NCBI GenBank assembly: GCA_017307275.1
Contig: JAFKFK010000024.1
Span: forward strand, 36,473 to 100,472
Length of the DNA: 64,000 nucleotides
From: Alphaproteobacteria bacterium
GTDB lineage: Bacteria > Pseudomonadota > Alphaproteobacteria > Reyranellales > Reyranellaceae
Direction: 5' to 3'
Each line of letters begins with the position of its first letter. Position 1 is the stretch's first letter. The notes beneath the pieces were generated by a model, which saw only the letters and a program-made list of their open reading frames with translations, searched no databases and was not told the DNA's origin. This document shows, piece after piece, positions 1 to 7,428 of this stretch. The position numbers and the translations under genes are program-made.

Positions 1-424
1 GGGTGTAGGGATCGGGTGCCGTCAGGCTGTCGATCTCGCCCAGCCGCCAGTAGAACGGCCACTTGGCCGAGGGGTCCGCCAGTCGCGTGAAGGAGTAGAT
101 GACGTCGTCGGCCGTGAACTTCTTGCCGCTGCAGAAGGTCACGTCGTCGCGCAGCTTGAACGTATAGGTCAGCCGGTCGTCGGAGATGGTCCACGACTTG
201 GCCAGAAGTGGATGAACGTTCTTCAAGTCCCAGTCGAGCGCCACCAGCGTATCGCCCATCATAAACATGGGATGCCCCATGCCGCTCGATGTATTGCTGT
301 GGGGATCGTATTTCGGTGCATCCTGGGACCGGATGTTCACCAACGTCTGCGCCGCAGCCGGTGCCGAGAACGCGCACCAACCCATCGCGAGCGCCAACAC
401 GGCGCCCGTTGCTCCCTTGATCAT
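1..424 (-). CDS. ABC transporter substrate-binding protein, family 5 (N-terminal part)
   Basis: The gene runs off the left edge, leaving 141 codons from the ATG at 424. The first 25 or so residues form a Sec signal peptide (basic start, Ala-rich core, cleavage near AAA-Q), so the product is periplasmic. The mature part begins LVNIRSQDAP and continues with a segment near residues 90-120 (FTADDVIYSFTRL) that is typical of the SBP_bac_5 receptors for peptides, nickel or opines (DppA/OppA type). This N-terminal part cannot give the ligand. A strong Shine-Dalgarno (GGAGG, about 8 bases before the ATG) fixes the start. The permease and ATPase genes would be expected beyond the window. Family assignment is good; substrate is unknown. 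Confidence 0.8.
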   Translation of the reverse strand, partial: MIKGATGAVLALAMGWCAFSAPAAAQTLVNIRSQDAPKYDPHSNTSSGMGHPMFMMGDTLVALDWDLKNVHPLLAKSWTISDDRLTYTFKLRDDVTFCSGKKFTADDVIYSFTRLADPSAKWPFYWRLGEIDSLTAPDPYT

Positions 425-536
425 GCGTTTCCTCCCGCCGGTGTTTCCCGGCTATGGGAGGAGCCTAACCGCTGGACGCGCGATCGTGAAGGCCATCCAC
501 TGGAGCGGGCCACCCCGGACCGGCTAAAGTCGAGGG

Positions 537-926
537 ATGCCGATCATCTACACTATCGACCACAAGGAGCGCCTTGTGCTGGCGCGGGCCGAGGGCATCA
601 TCACCCTGAAGGATATCGAGGACTTCTCCGACGACATCGTCGCGCAGGATGCCCTCGCCTATCGCAAGCTGTTCGACGGCACCAATGCGGCCGGCACCTA
701 CGACGACAACGATGTGATGATCCTGGCGGCACGGGCCAGCGCCTATGCCACGCTGACGCGGCGCGGCCGGCTGGCGCTGGTGCCGCGACGCAACGCCGTG
801 CCGGACCTCGCCGAGCGCTACATCAATCTCGGCAAGTTCGAGGGCCGCGCCCGGGTCTATCGCACCCGCGAAGAGGCGCTCGAATGGCTGAACAGCCCCG
901 AAACCGAGTCCGACTCGGAGACCTGA
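537..926 (+). CDS. Conserved hypothetical protein, STAS/SpoIIAA-like size
   Basis: 129-residue soluble protein with no signal peptide or membrane segment. It opens with a beta-strand-rich block (MPIIYTIDHKERLVLARAEG), followed by an acidic helix and alternating hydrophobic strands. This resembles the small SpoIIAA/STAS-like hypothetical proteins found in alphaproteobacteria, but I see no diagnostic catalytic motif, so no function is assigned. Codon use is high-GC, as in the resident genome. Its TGA stop at 924-926 directly abuts the left copy of the 137-bp repeat described below, meaning it once converged on the 3' end of the DUF934 gene. Confidence 0.6.
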   Translation: MPIIYTIDHKERLVLARAEGIITLKDIEDFSDDIVAQDALAYRKLFDGTNAAGTYDDNDVMILAARASAYATLTRRGRLALVPRRNAVPDLAERYINLGKFEGRARVYRTREEALEWLNSPETESDSET

Positions 927-1063
927 CCGGCTAGGCCGCCGGGCCGGTATGGTCGAGCCGCAGCCGCGAGGCCGGCACGCGGCCATCCTCGGTCGGCTGG
1001 TAGACCACGCTGAACGAGGTGCGCGCCTTGGCCAGCGCTTCCTCGAAACCCTTCTGCTCGCTC
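927..1063. repeat. Left copy of 137-bp imperfect direct repeat (DUF934 3' end)
   Basis: This stretch matches 3349-3485 over 137 bp with seven mismatches by my count and no gaps. The first 57 bp are identical. The mismatches sit in the central part, and the last 30 bp are again nearly identical. The shared sequence is the C-terminal 43 codons plus stop of the DUF934 gene. Between the two copies lies an AT-rich segment with two genes. The arrangement is what an integrative element leaves when it inserts in the 3' end of a gene and supplies its own replacement end. Confidence 0.85.
932..1060 (-). pseudogene. Detached 3' fragment of the DUF934 gene
   Basis: Read on the minus strand this encodes the last 43 residues of a DUF934 protein and its TAG stop, with no start or N-terminal part. 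Compared with the intact gene at 3353-3793 it carries two amino-acid changes (Leu to Ser and Ala to Thr) plus silent ones, so it is a diverged allele rather than a fresh duplication. Homology ends abruptly at 1063, where AT-rich sequence begins. It is probably the original chromosomal gene end, displaced when the 1064-3348 segment arrived carrying its own copy. Confidence 0.8.
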
Positions 1064-1199
1064 AGTATTTTATACCCATCACTCACATATCCACAGGATA
1101 ACCAATTGAATATATTGATTTTATGCCTTCAAATTTTCTACTTGGAACAAAATAAAAACACCTGAATACTGAAGTCGGCGCCATAATCCGCGGTGGTAC

Positions 1200-2243
1200 A
1201 TGGACACGTCGACAGATCTGGTTTCGGTAAGCACCCCCTCGAGTGTCCTGCCGTCTTCATCCGTCCCAACGCGCGTTTCTCCAGAGCTCGCACAACATAT
1301 GTTGGTGTTCCACCCGCACTTGACGAGAAAGTTGGTCGAGATCGAGCGTAATCAAACTCGGTTCGTTCATTACACCAGCGCCGAGGTCGCACTCACCATT
1401 CTCAAGACTGGCAAAGTGTGGATGCGCCAAGCGTCATGTATGAACGACGTCTTGGAAGTTGAGCATGGCTTTCAATGCCTAAGCAAAGCCTACAAAGGTC
1501 CACACGGAGAGCGCCTTCGCAAGACGCTCGACAGTCGATTCCCAGGAATAGTTAAAGAGATCGAAAAGCAGTTCGACGACTCTTTGAATACTCTGCGCTA
1601 TGAGACCTTCATCACATGCCTGTCCGAACATGCAGGCGAAGGACACGAATACGAAGACCAATACGGCCGTGGCTCTATGTGGCGTGCGTACGGCAGAGGG
1701 AAAGGCGTTGCCCTTGTAATCAAACAGGACCCATTCTGGACTACGTCGACCGCATTGGGTGCCTTTACCAGCCCCGTCGCCTACCTCAATGACGAAGGCT
1801 TCGCTGACGAACTCGCGATTCTTGCCAACAATCTTGACGCTCACTCTGCCTATCTCGATCAAATCGGCCGAGATTGGACACGACACTCCATTCTCCAAGC
1901 TTTCCATTTCGCTTCGGTGTCCACTAAGCATCCCGGCTTCAGCGAGGAGCGAGAGTGGCGTGTCATTAGCTCGAAAGCGCTTCCATTTGCCTGTCCACTC
2001 ACCAAGACGATCGAGTGTGTCGCAGGAATCCCGCAGGCTGTCCTACAGCTCGAGCTAAAGAACGACCACGGCATGAACAACATGACAGTGCCAGAGCTGC
2101 TCGACCGAGTGATTATCGGTCCGACCGAATATCCATACCCAGTGTACGACGCATTTCTGACCGCAATGGGTGAAGCTGAGATACCGGAGCATCACAAGAA
2201 GCTATTCGTTTCCCACGTCCCTTTGCGAGCCACAGCAACGTAG
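1200..2243 (+). CDS. DUF2971 family protein
   Basis: 347-residue soluble protein of unknown activity. The DUF2971 pattern is clear: HYTS at residues 57-60, then a helix and MND at 81-83 followed by Glu86/Glu88; the central block FITCLSE near 137-143; GSMWRAYGRGKGVALVI near 158-174; and FSEEREWRVI toward the C-terminus. Members of this family are often found in mobile and defence-rich islands. Codon use is clearly more AT-rich than in flanking genes, indicating transfer. The start is uncertain: the ATG at 1200 lacks a good ribosome site, and an in-frame ATG at 1299 would still keep the whole domain. A second foreign gene follows 64 bp downstream on the same strand, so the two are probably co-transcribed. 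Confidence 0.75.
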   Translation: MDTSTDLVSVSTPSSVLPSSSVPTRVSPELAQHMLVFHPHLTRKLVEIERNQTRFVHYTSAEVALTILKTGKVWMRQASCMNDVLEVEHGFQCLSKAYKGPHGERLRKTLDSRFPGIVKEIEKQFDDSLNTLRYETFITCLSEHAGEGHEYEDQYGRGSMWRAYGRGKGVALVIKQDPFWTTSTALGAFTSPVAYLNDEGFADELAILANNLDAHSAYLDQIGRDWTRHSILQAFHFASVSTKHPGFSEEREWRVISSKALPFACPLTKTIECVAGIPQAVLQLELKNDHGMNNMTVPELLDRVIIGPTEYPYPVYDAFLTAMGEAEIPEHHKKLFVSHVPLRATAT

Positions 2244-2307
2244 GACGCGGCCATTCAATTCACTCTGAGAGGCTTTCAGTCGAAACTGATCGAAGGAGGC
2301 AGAGTTT

Positions 2308-3348
2308 ATGAGCAGCGTACCACTGCCTAGCGCACTCAAATTCTCACAAGCCGATATCGAGCTGCTTTCGCGGCGCACCATCAGCAGAAATCCTGAGGCT
2401 GAGCCCGGTGTACTGGAGGCTATCCCTGCGGAATTTCCCGATCCAAACATCGAGCTGAAATATCACTTGTCCCGAGGCATGGAGGTTCGGTGCCGCCACT
2501 GTCGAAATGTGGGCAAGCAGCCTAATCACCTACGAGGCTTCGTCGTACGCTCGTCCAATGGCAAAGCCATTTTGGTTGGAAGCACCTGCGGAGCGAAGCA
2601 CTACGGCGACAAATGGGGCGTCATCAAAGGCACGTGGGATAGGGCCGAAGATCGACGTCGCACCATAGAGCGGCTTATGGACCTCGAGCAGGTTTGGCCG
2701 AATATCCGGACCGAAGTATTCCGCGTTCTTCACGGCCCGGTGTGGGCAGCTCACGACACTCTGCTCAAAAGCTTTCAAGACAATTTGCCTGAACTGAACA
2801 AGTACCTATTCAAGATTCTCGTGGAACGCGAAGGCGATCTCTACGTCATGGAACGATATCGTGACCTGAAGGCGGAGGAGAAGCTGCCTGAAGATAGCCG
2901 AAAGAAAATCTTCAAGTGGCGAGAGAAGCCGATGGGCTCACTTCAGGGGCGCGAGTTTCTCTTTGGCGTTGCGAATCTGAAATCCCGATTTGGAGAGCTG
3001 TTCAACAAGCTGTGCGCACAGGTTGAAGAGCTTCGAAAGCTTGGGTCAGATCTTACGACGGCTCAACTCAAGTATCGGCTTGCCCAAGTGGCTAATAGCA
3101 TAGCTCACATCAAGAGTTCGCTTTCTCGAGTGCGCTCCCTTCAGGGCTTTATGGAGCCACACCACATTCGCCGAGTGTGCGATTGCACCAATGATTGGCA
3201 CAAACATGCAGGCCATAATGATCGGTACAACTTTGATGGTCGCTCTATCGTTTGGTCCAAAGCAGATCAAACCCCTTCAGCGAAGTGTCCGATCGGGACG
3301 GTGGACGTCCCATCCACTACAAGATTGGACCTCTATGCCGGGCCGTAG
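2308..3348 (+). CDS. Hypothetical protein with CxxC...CxxxH zinc-binding motif
   Basis: 346-residue protein that I do not recognise. Residues 50-100 contain Cys62-x2-Cys65 and Cys94-x3-His98 within GSTCGAKHYG, a spacing that suggests a small treble-clef or zinc-ribbon module. The rest is mainly helical and charged, with a likely coiled-coil part around 215-290 and further Cys/His residues near 295-310. A strong Shine-Dalgarno (AAGGAGG) 9 bases before the ATG fixes the start. Codon use is AT-rich like its upstream partner. The TAG stop ends exactly where the right repeat begins and only 4 bases from the convergent DUF934 stop. Possible roles include nucleic-acid binding in a two-gene defence or toxin module; that is inference only. 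Confidence 0.6.
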   Translation: MSSVPLPSALKFSQADIELLSRRTISRNPEAEPGVLEAIPAEFPDPNIELKYHLSRGMEVRCRHCRNVGKQPNHLRGFVVRSSNGKAILVGSTCGAKHYGDKWGVIKGTWDRAEDRRRTIERLMDLEQVWPNIRTEVFRVLHGPVWAAHDTLLKSFQDNLPELNKYLFKILVEREGDLYVMERYRDLKAEEKLPEDSRKKIFKWREKPMGSLQGREFLFGVANLKSRFGELFNKLCAQVEELRKLGSDLTTAQLKYRLAQVANSIAHIKSSLSRVRSLQGFMEPHHIRRVCDCTNDWHKHAGHNDRYNFDGRSIVWSKADQTPSAKCPIGTVDVPSTTRLDLYAGP

Positions 3349-3485
3349 CCGGCTAGGCCGCCGGGCCGGTATGGTCGAGCCGCAGCCGCGAGGCCGGCAC
3401 GCGGCCGTCTTCGGCGGGCTGGTAGACGACGCTGAACAAGGTGCGCGCCTTGGCCAGCGCTTCCTCGAACCCCTTCTGCTCGCTC
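3349..3485. repeat. Right copy of 137-bp imperfect direct repeat
   Basis: Direct-repeat partner of 927-1063, here forming the real 3' end of the intact DUF934 gene. Seven mismatches separate the copies. The repeat begins immediately after the stop codon of the inserted Cys/His gene and ends inside DUF934 at the sequence GCTCGCTC. Confidence 0.85.
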
Positions 3486-3793
3486 TCGAACGAGTCGAAG
3501 CCGCAGCGCAGCATGAACGGGATCTGATCCTGCAGCACGCCGCCGGTGGCGCGCAGCTCGCCGCGATAGCCCAGGCGGCCGCGCAGCAGGCGGGCCTGGC
3601 TGTAGGCGCGGCCATCGCTGAACTTGGGGAAGTTGAGCACGATCAGGCGCAGGCGGCCCACATGCGGCGCCAGGTCCTCGACCGGATCGGTGTTGCTGAG
3701 CGACACCGCCGGCCACTCGGGCCGCGACTGCCAGTCGGCAAAGCTCAACGCGACGAAAGACGCGGGCAGGCCCGCTTCGCTAAACAGCGGCAT
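3353..3793 (-). CDS. DUF934 family protein of sulfite assimilation
   Basis: 146-residue soluble protein of the DUF934 family, which in proteobacteria is nearly always encoded beside the sulfite reductase and PAPS/APS reductase genes. Recognisable blocks include DWQSRPEWPAVSL near 20-32, LRLIVLNFPKFSDGRAYSQA near 53-72 and LRCGFDSFE. A proposed accessory role in cysteine biosynthesis comes from this linkage, not from a known reaction. The ATG at 3793 lies 14 bases inside the end of cysI, so translation is probably coupled. The last 43 codons belong to the 137-bp repeat, so this C-terminus was probably supplied by the inserted segment. The cysH gene that often follows is absent. Confidence 0.85.
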   Translation of the reverse strand: MPLFSEAGLPASFVALSFADWQSRPEWPAVSLSNTDPVEDLAPHVGRLRLIVLNFPKFSDGRAYSQARLLRGRLGYRGELRATGGVLQDQIPFMLRCGFDSFESEQKGFEEALAKARTLFSVVYQPAEDGRVPASRLRLDHTGPAA

Positions 3794-5453
3794 AGACACG
3801 CTCCTTGAAAGGCTTGGCGCCAACACGGCGGTAGGTATCGACGAAGCGCTCGCCGGCGCTGCGGGTGTCGAGATAGGTGGCGACCAGCGCATCGACCGCT
3901 TCCACGACCTTGTCGGCCGTCACGGCCGGGCCGAGGATCGTGCCGATCGCGGTCTTGCCGAAGTCGACGTCGCCGCCGAGGCTGAGCTGGTAGAGTTCGA
4001 CGCCGTTCTTGTCGACGCCGAGAATGCCGATATGGCCAACGTGATGATGGCCGCAGGCATTGATGCAGCCCGAAATCTTGATCTTGAGATCGCCGATATC
4101 GTGCTGCTGCGCCAGCCCTGCGAAGTGCGTGGAGATACGCTGCGCCACCGGGATCGAGCGCGCATTGGCCAGCGCGCAGTAGTCGAGGCCGGGGCACGCG
4201 ATGATGTCGGTGATCTTGCCGACATTGGCTTCGGCAAAGCCCAATGCCGCCAGCGACTTGTAGACCTTCGGCAGATCGTCGAGGGCGACATGCGGGAAGA
4301 TCAGGTTCTGCTCGTGGCTAACCCGGATCTCGCCCTGGCTGTAGGCGTCGGCGATGTCGGCGACGCCGTCCATCTGAGCCGCACTCGCGTCGCCCGGCGG
4401 CGAGCCCGCGGGCTTCAGCGACGCCGTCACGATGGCATGGCCCTGCACCCGATGAGGCGCGACGTTCGACTTGAGCCACAGCGCGAACTCCGGGTTCGAC
4501 AGGCGCTCGGCCTCGACCTGCCCCGAGATGGCCGGACGTTCGGCCAGCACCGGCGGTGCGAACTGCTCGGCAATCGCCTCGATAGTCTCGGCCGGCAGGC
4601 GCAGCGCGCTGTCGCGGATCGAGGCGTACTCGGCCTCGACCTCCTCGCGCATCTTCTCCGCGCCGATCTCGTGCACCAAAATCTTGATGCGCGCCTTGTA
4701 GAGGTTGTCGCGGCGACCGTAGCGGTTGTAGACGCGCAACGTCGCTTCGAGATAGGCCAGCAGCTCGTCGCGCGGCAGGAACTCGCGCAAGGTCTTGCCG
4801 ATCATCGGCGTGCGGCCGAGGCCACCGCCTACGATCACCTCGAAGCCCACCTCGCCCTGCTCGTTCCTCCACAGACGCAGGCCGATATCGTGCACGCGCA
4901 CAGCGGCGCGGTCGTTGGGCGAGCCCGTGATGGCGATCTTGAACTTGCGCGGCAGGAAGCTGAACTCGGGATGCAAAGTCGACCACTGGCGCACGATCTC
5001 GCACCAGATGCGCGGGTCCTCGATCTCGTCGATCGCCGCGCCGGCAAAGTGATCGGCCGTGACGTTGCGGATGCAGTTGCCGCTGGTCTGCATGGCGTGC
5101 ATGTCGACTTCGGCCAATGCCGCCAGCGCGTCCGGTGCATCCTCCAGCTTGATCCAGTTGAGCTGCAGGTTCTGGCGCGTCGTGAAGTGGCCGTAGCCAC
5201 GGTCGTACTTGCGCGAAATCTCCGCGAGCTTGCGCAACTGATGCGACGCCAGGGTCCCGTAGGGAATGGCGATGCGCAGCATGTAGGCGTGGAGCTGCAG
5301 ATAGAGGCCGTTGGTGAGGCGCAGCGGCTTGAACTGCTCCTCGGTCAGCTCACCCGCGATTCGGCGGCGCACCTGGTCGCGGAACTGATCGACGCGCTCG
5401 GCGACCAGCGTCCTGTCGTAGTCGTCGTAACGGTAAAAATGAGTGTCAGGCAT
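3780..5453 (-). CDS. cysI: Nitrite/sulfite reductase hemoprotein (sulfite reductase)
   Basis: 557 residues from the ATG at 5453. Two ferredoxin-like half domains and two siroheme/4Fe-4S domains are present. The cluster ligands are visible as C-x5-C in ACPGLDYCALAN and C-x3-C in SGCINACGHHH, near residues 425 and 470. The basic siroheme-binding pattern TTRQNLQLNWI occurs near residue 90. It would reduce sulfite to sulfide in the cytoplasm. The start overlaps the end of the DUF2849 gene by 8 bases, and DUF934 overlaps its 3' end, so the four genes form a tight operon with cysG, which makes the siroheme. Nitrite reduction is possible, but the linkage to CysG/DUF934 favours sulfite. Confidence 0.92.
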   Translation of the reverse strand: MPDTHFYRYDDYDRTLVAERVDQFRDQVRRRIAGELTEEQFKPLRLTNGLYLQLHAYMLRIAIPYGTLASHQLRKLAEISRKYDRGYGHFTTRQNLQLNWIKLEDAPDALAALAEVDMHAMQTSGNCIRNVTADHFAGAAIDEIEDPRIWCEIVRQWSTLHPEFSFLPRKFKIAITGSPNDRAAVRVHDIGLRLWRNEQGEVGFEVIVGGGLGRTPMIGKTLREFLPRDELLAYLEATLRVYNRYGRRDNLYKARIKILVHEIGAEKMREEVEAEYASIRDSALRLPAETIEAIAEQFAPPVLAERPAISGQVEAERLSNPEFALWLKSNVAPHRVQGHAIVTASLKPAGSPPGDASAAQMDGVADIADAYSQGEIRVSHEQNLIFPHVALDDLPKVYKSLAALGFAEANVGKITDIIACPGLDYCALANARSIPVAQRISTHFAGLAQQHDIGDLKIKISGCINACGHHHVGHIGILGVDKNGVELYQLSLGGDVDFGKTAIGTILGPAVTADKVVEAVDALVATYLDTRSAGERFVDTYRRVGAKPFKERVYAAV

Positions 5454-5760
5454 AACGCACCGCTTCCGCCGCAATGGCGTCGAAGGTGAGCCCCGAAGCG
5501 CGGATTTTTTCGCGCAGGGAGAGCGGCTCGATCACGCCGGCATCGTCTTCCGAGACGGCGACAAGGAACGGATCGACCACCGTGAAGCTCTCGGCACGCG
5601 CGCGCTCCAGCAGGATTTCCGCGCCGCGCGGATCGCGCGCGATGGCGGCATGCTCCAGCCGGTCGGTCCACTGGCCGGCATCGTCGAGCCACACCACCAT
5701 GCCGTCGACCAGACGATTGGCGGACGCGACCTGCAGATCACCGCTGAGATTCTTGGCCAT
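5446..5760 (-). CDS. DUF2849 domain-containing protein
   Basis: 104-residue soluble protein of the DUF2849 family, consistently placed between cysG and the sulfite reductase gene in alphaproteobacteria. The N-terminal half has the family pattern (LQVASANRLVDGMVVWLDD near 8-26). It may help siroheme delivery or reductase assembly, but only gene linkage supports this. Its ATG at 5760 coincides with the end of cysG, and its stop lies inside the start of cysI, so all three are likely translated in a coupled way. Confidence 0.85.
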   Translation of the reverse strand: MAKNLSGDLQVASANRLVDGMVVWLDDAGQWTDRLEHAAIARDPRGAEILLERARAESFTVVDPFLVAVSEDDAGVIEPLSLREKIRASGLTFDAIAAEAVRYA

Positions 5761-7109
5761 CAGGACACCTGTGCAAACTGGGAGGGTTCGGCGGCGGCGG
5801 CATAAGCCGCGACGTCGCCCACGACGATGAGACTGGGACCGGCGTCGCCGCGCTGGGAGTGAAGGGCGGCGAGCCGCGCCAGGTCCGAGAGACGGCCGGT
5901 CGAAACCCGCTGGTCGGGCCGCGTGCCGTTCTCGACGATGGCGACCGGCAGGTTGGGGTCGGAGCCGGCGTCCAGCAGTCGGTCGCGCACGGAAACGGCT
6001 TCCGAGGCGCCCATGTAGATCGCGAGCGTATGGCCTTCCGCGGCGAGCGCGGCCCAGGCGGGTTGCCTGGCGCCTGTGGCACTGTGGCCGCTGACGAAGG
6101 TCACGGCCGAGGCGATGCGGCGATGGGTGAGCGGAATGCCGGCGGACGCCGCGCAGCCGAGCGCCGCCGTGATGCCGGGGACGACCGTGTAGGCAAGGCC
6201 CGCCGCGCGGAGCGCATCGACTTCCTCGCCGCCGCGGCCGAACACGAAGGGATCGCCGGCCTTCAGCCGCACCACCGTCTGGCCAGCGGCCACGCGGCGC
6301 ACCAGCTCGGCGTCGATGTCGGCCTGCGCCCAGCTCGGACGGCCTTTACGTTTGCCGACAGAAACGAACTCGGCGTCACGACGGGCGCGCGCCAGCACTT
6401 CCGGCGGCACGAGATCGTCGTGCAGGATAGCGTCGGCCTCCTGCAGGAGCTGCGCGGCACGGAGCGTCAGCAGATCGGGGTCGCCCGGCCCGGCGCCGAC
6501 GATATGCGCAATACCTTGCGAGACCTGACGGCCGCGCGTGGCATCCAGATCGCTCAGCACGGCGCGACGGGCACCGGCCTCGTCGCCCTGCATCGCCAGA
6601 CGCCCCGCCGGCCCTTCGACCAGACGACGGAAGAAGGCGCGGCGGCGGCCGGGATCGACGATCAGCGCATTGACCTGCGAGCGGAACGTCGCGGCCAGCC
6701 GCGCCAAAGCACCGAGCTGTTGCGGCAACGCCGCTTCGATGCGGCCGCGCAGGATGGTCGCCAGTGTCGGCGATGTGCCCCCGGTCGAGATGGCGACCAC
6801 GACCTCGTCGCGATCGACGATGGCGGGCAGGATGAAATCGCAGAGCGCAGGCCGGTCGGCCACGTTCACCGGCACGCCGGCCTGCTTGGCCAGACGTTGT
6901 GCGGTGGTGTCGCTCTCGAGATCGCCGGTGGCGATGAAGGCCGCCGACGCACCGTGGAAGTCCTCGGCGCGGGCCTCGGCCGGGATGAGCCAGCTCACCT
7001 CGGCGCCGGCAGAGCGCGCGAGATCGGCGCGGCCCTGGGCCTTGGCCCCCTCGCCCACGACCACCACCCGGCGGCCGGCGAGATCGAAGAACAGCGGCAG
7101 ATGTTTCAC
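5760..7109 (-). CDS. cysG: Siroheme synthase CysG (trifunctional)
   Basis: About 449 residues. The N-terminal CysG_N/Met8 Rossmann domain (VVVVGEGAKAQGRADLA, residues 14-30) performs precorrin-2 dehydrogenation and ferrochelation. The C-terminal SUMT domain has the SAM-binding signature VGAGPGDPDLLTLRAAQ and the downstream VVRLKAGDPFVFGRGGEE. Together they convert uroporphyrinogen III to siroheme, the cofactor of the CysI encoded next. The best start is the GTG at 7109, which begins VKHLPLFFDL and overlaps the stop of a 35-residue ORF (GTGA). An upstream ATG at 7178 would add an unlikely Arg/Gly-rich extension. Confidence 0.92.
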   Translation of the reverse strand: MKHLPLFFDLAGRRVVVVGEGAKAQGRADLARSAGAEVSWLIPAEARAEDFHGASAAFIATGDLESDTTAQRLAKQAGVPVNVADRPALCDFILPAIVDRDEVVVAISTGGTSPTLATILRGRIEAALPQQLGALARLAATFRSQVNALIVDPGRRRAFFRRLVEGPAGRLAMQGDEAGARRAVLSDLDATRGRQVSQGIAHIVGAGPGDPDLLTLRAAQLLQEADAILHDDLVPPEVLARARRDAEFVSVGKRKGRPSWAQADIDAELVRRVAAGQTVVRLKAGDPFVFGRGGEEVDALRAAGLAYTVVPGITAALGCAASAGIPLTHRRIASAVTFVSGHSATGARQPAWAALAAEGHTLAIYMGASEAVSVRDRLLDAGSDPNLPVAIVENGTRPDQRVSTGRLSDLARLAALHSQRGDAGPSLIVVGDVAAYAAAAEPSQFAQVS

Positions 7110-7213
7110 GAAACGGCGGCCCGCAGAGCGATGTTGAACGCCAGCATGCCGACGGCCTGGGAGACCGACAGGATCCACAAAATGGCTTCAGGTTTGCGCA
7201 GGATCTTGGACAT
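7106..7213 (-). CDS. Putative 35-residue membrane microprotein leading the cysG operon
   Basis: Small ORF from the ATG at 7213 to the TGA at 7108-7106, 35 residues. It has a basic start (MSKILRK), then a hydrophobic stretch (AILWILSVSQAVGMLAF, about residues 10-26) long enough for one membrane segment. An AAAGGCGG ribosome site lies a suitable distance upstream. Its stop overlaps the cysG GTG start by the 4-base GTGA arrangement, a hallmark of translational coupling. It could be a real small membrane protein or a leader controlling cysG translation. I know of no named homologue, so confidence is moderate. Confidence 0.45.
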   Translation of the reverse strand: MSKILRKPEAILWILSVSQAVGMLAFNIALRAAVS

Positions 7214-7334
7214 GCTGGTACCGCCTTTGATCTGGCGATATCTCGCACATCCACCATGATTTGATTTCCCGAAGGTTTCCGCGAAGGCAGCATTTCTTGC
7301 CGTTCAAGACCCTGCGAAGGAAATTTTTGCTCCT

Positions 7335-7362
7335 CTTGAAGGCGGCTTTCCCGGGCCTAAAT
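7335..7362 (+). promoter_or_regulatory. RpoH (sigma-32) type promoter of hsp20
   Basis: CTTGAA at 7335-7340 and CCTAAAT at 7356-7362 are separated by the 15-16 bases expected for alphaproteobacterial heat-shock promoters (CTTG, about N16, CYTATNT). It lies about 65 bases before the hsp20 ATG on the correct strand, giving a leader of about 55-60 bases. Confidence 0.55.
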
Positions 7363-7369
7363 CAGGTGC

Positions 7370-7428
7370 GTTCCCAGTGCCCATCCGGGGCTGGGGCATC
7401 ACAACATCGCTCAGGAGAGGATGATCAA
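7370..7428 (+). promoter_or_regulatory. ROSE-like RNA thermometer in hsp20 leader
   Basis: The short 5' leader can fold two hairpins. GTGCCC (from about 7378) pairs with GGGCAT near 7410-7418. The 3' hairpin pairs ATCGCT (about 7408-7418 region) with the AGAGGAT that contains the ribosome site just before the ATG at 7429. The UCGCU opposite the Shine-Dalgarno, with an unpaired or G-G position, matches the UYGCU feature of ROSE elements on rhizobial small heat-shock genes. Proposed role: blocking translation at low temperature. No folding calculation was done. Confidence 0.45.

Noticed and set aside
927..1063. Left repeat copy as an active second DUF934 gene
   Set aside because: It has no N-terminal part or start; AT-rich sequence begins immediately upstream of it in its reading direction.
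1061..3348. An integrase or transposase within the island
   Set aside because: Both frames were read in full and show DUF2971 and Cys/His features but no recombinase motifs; no further frame of useful length fits.
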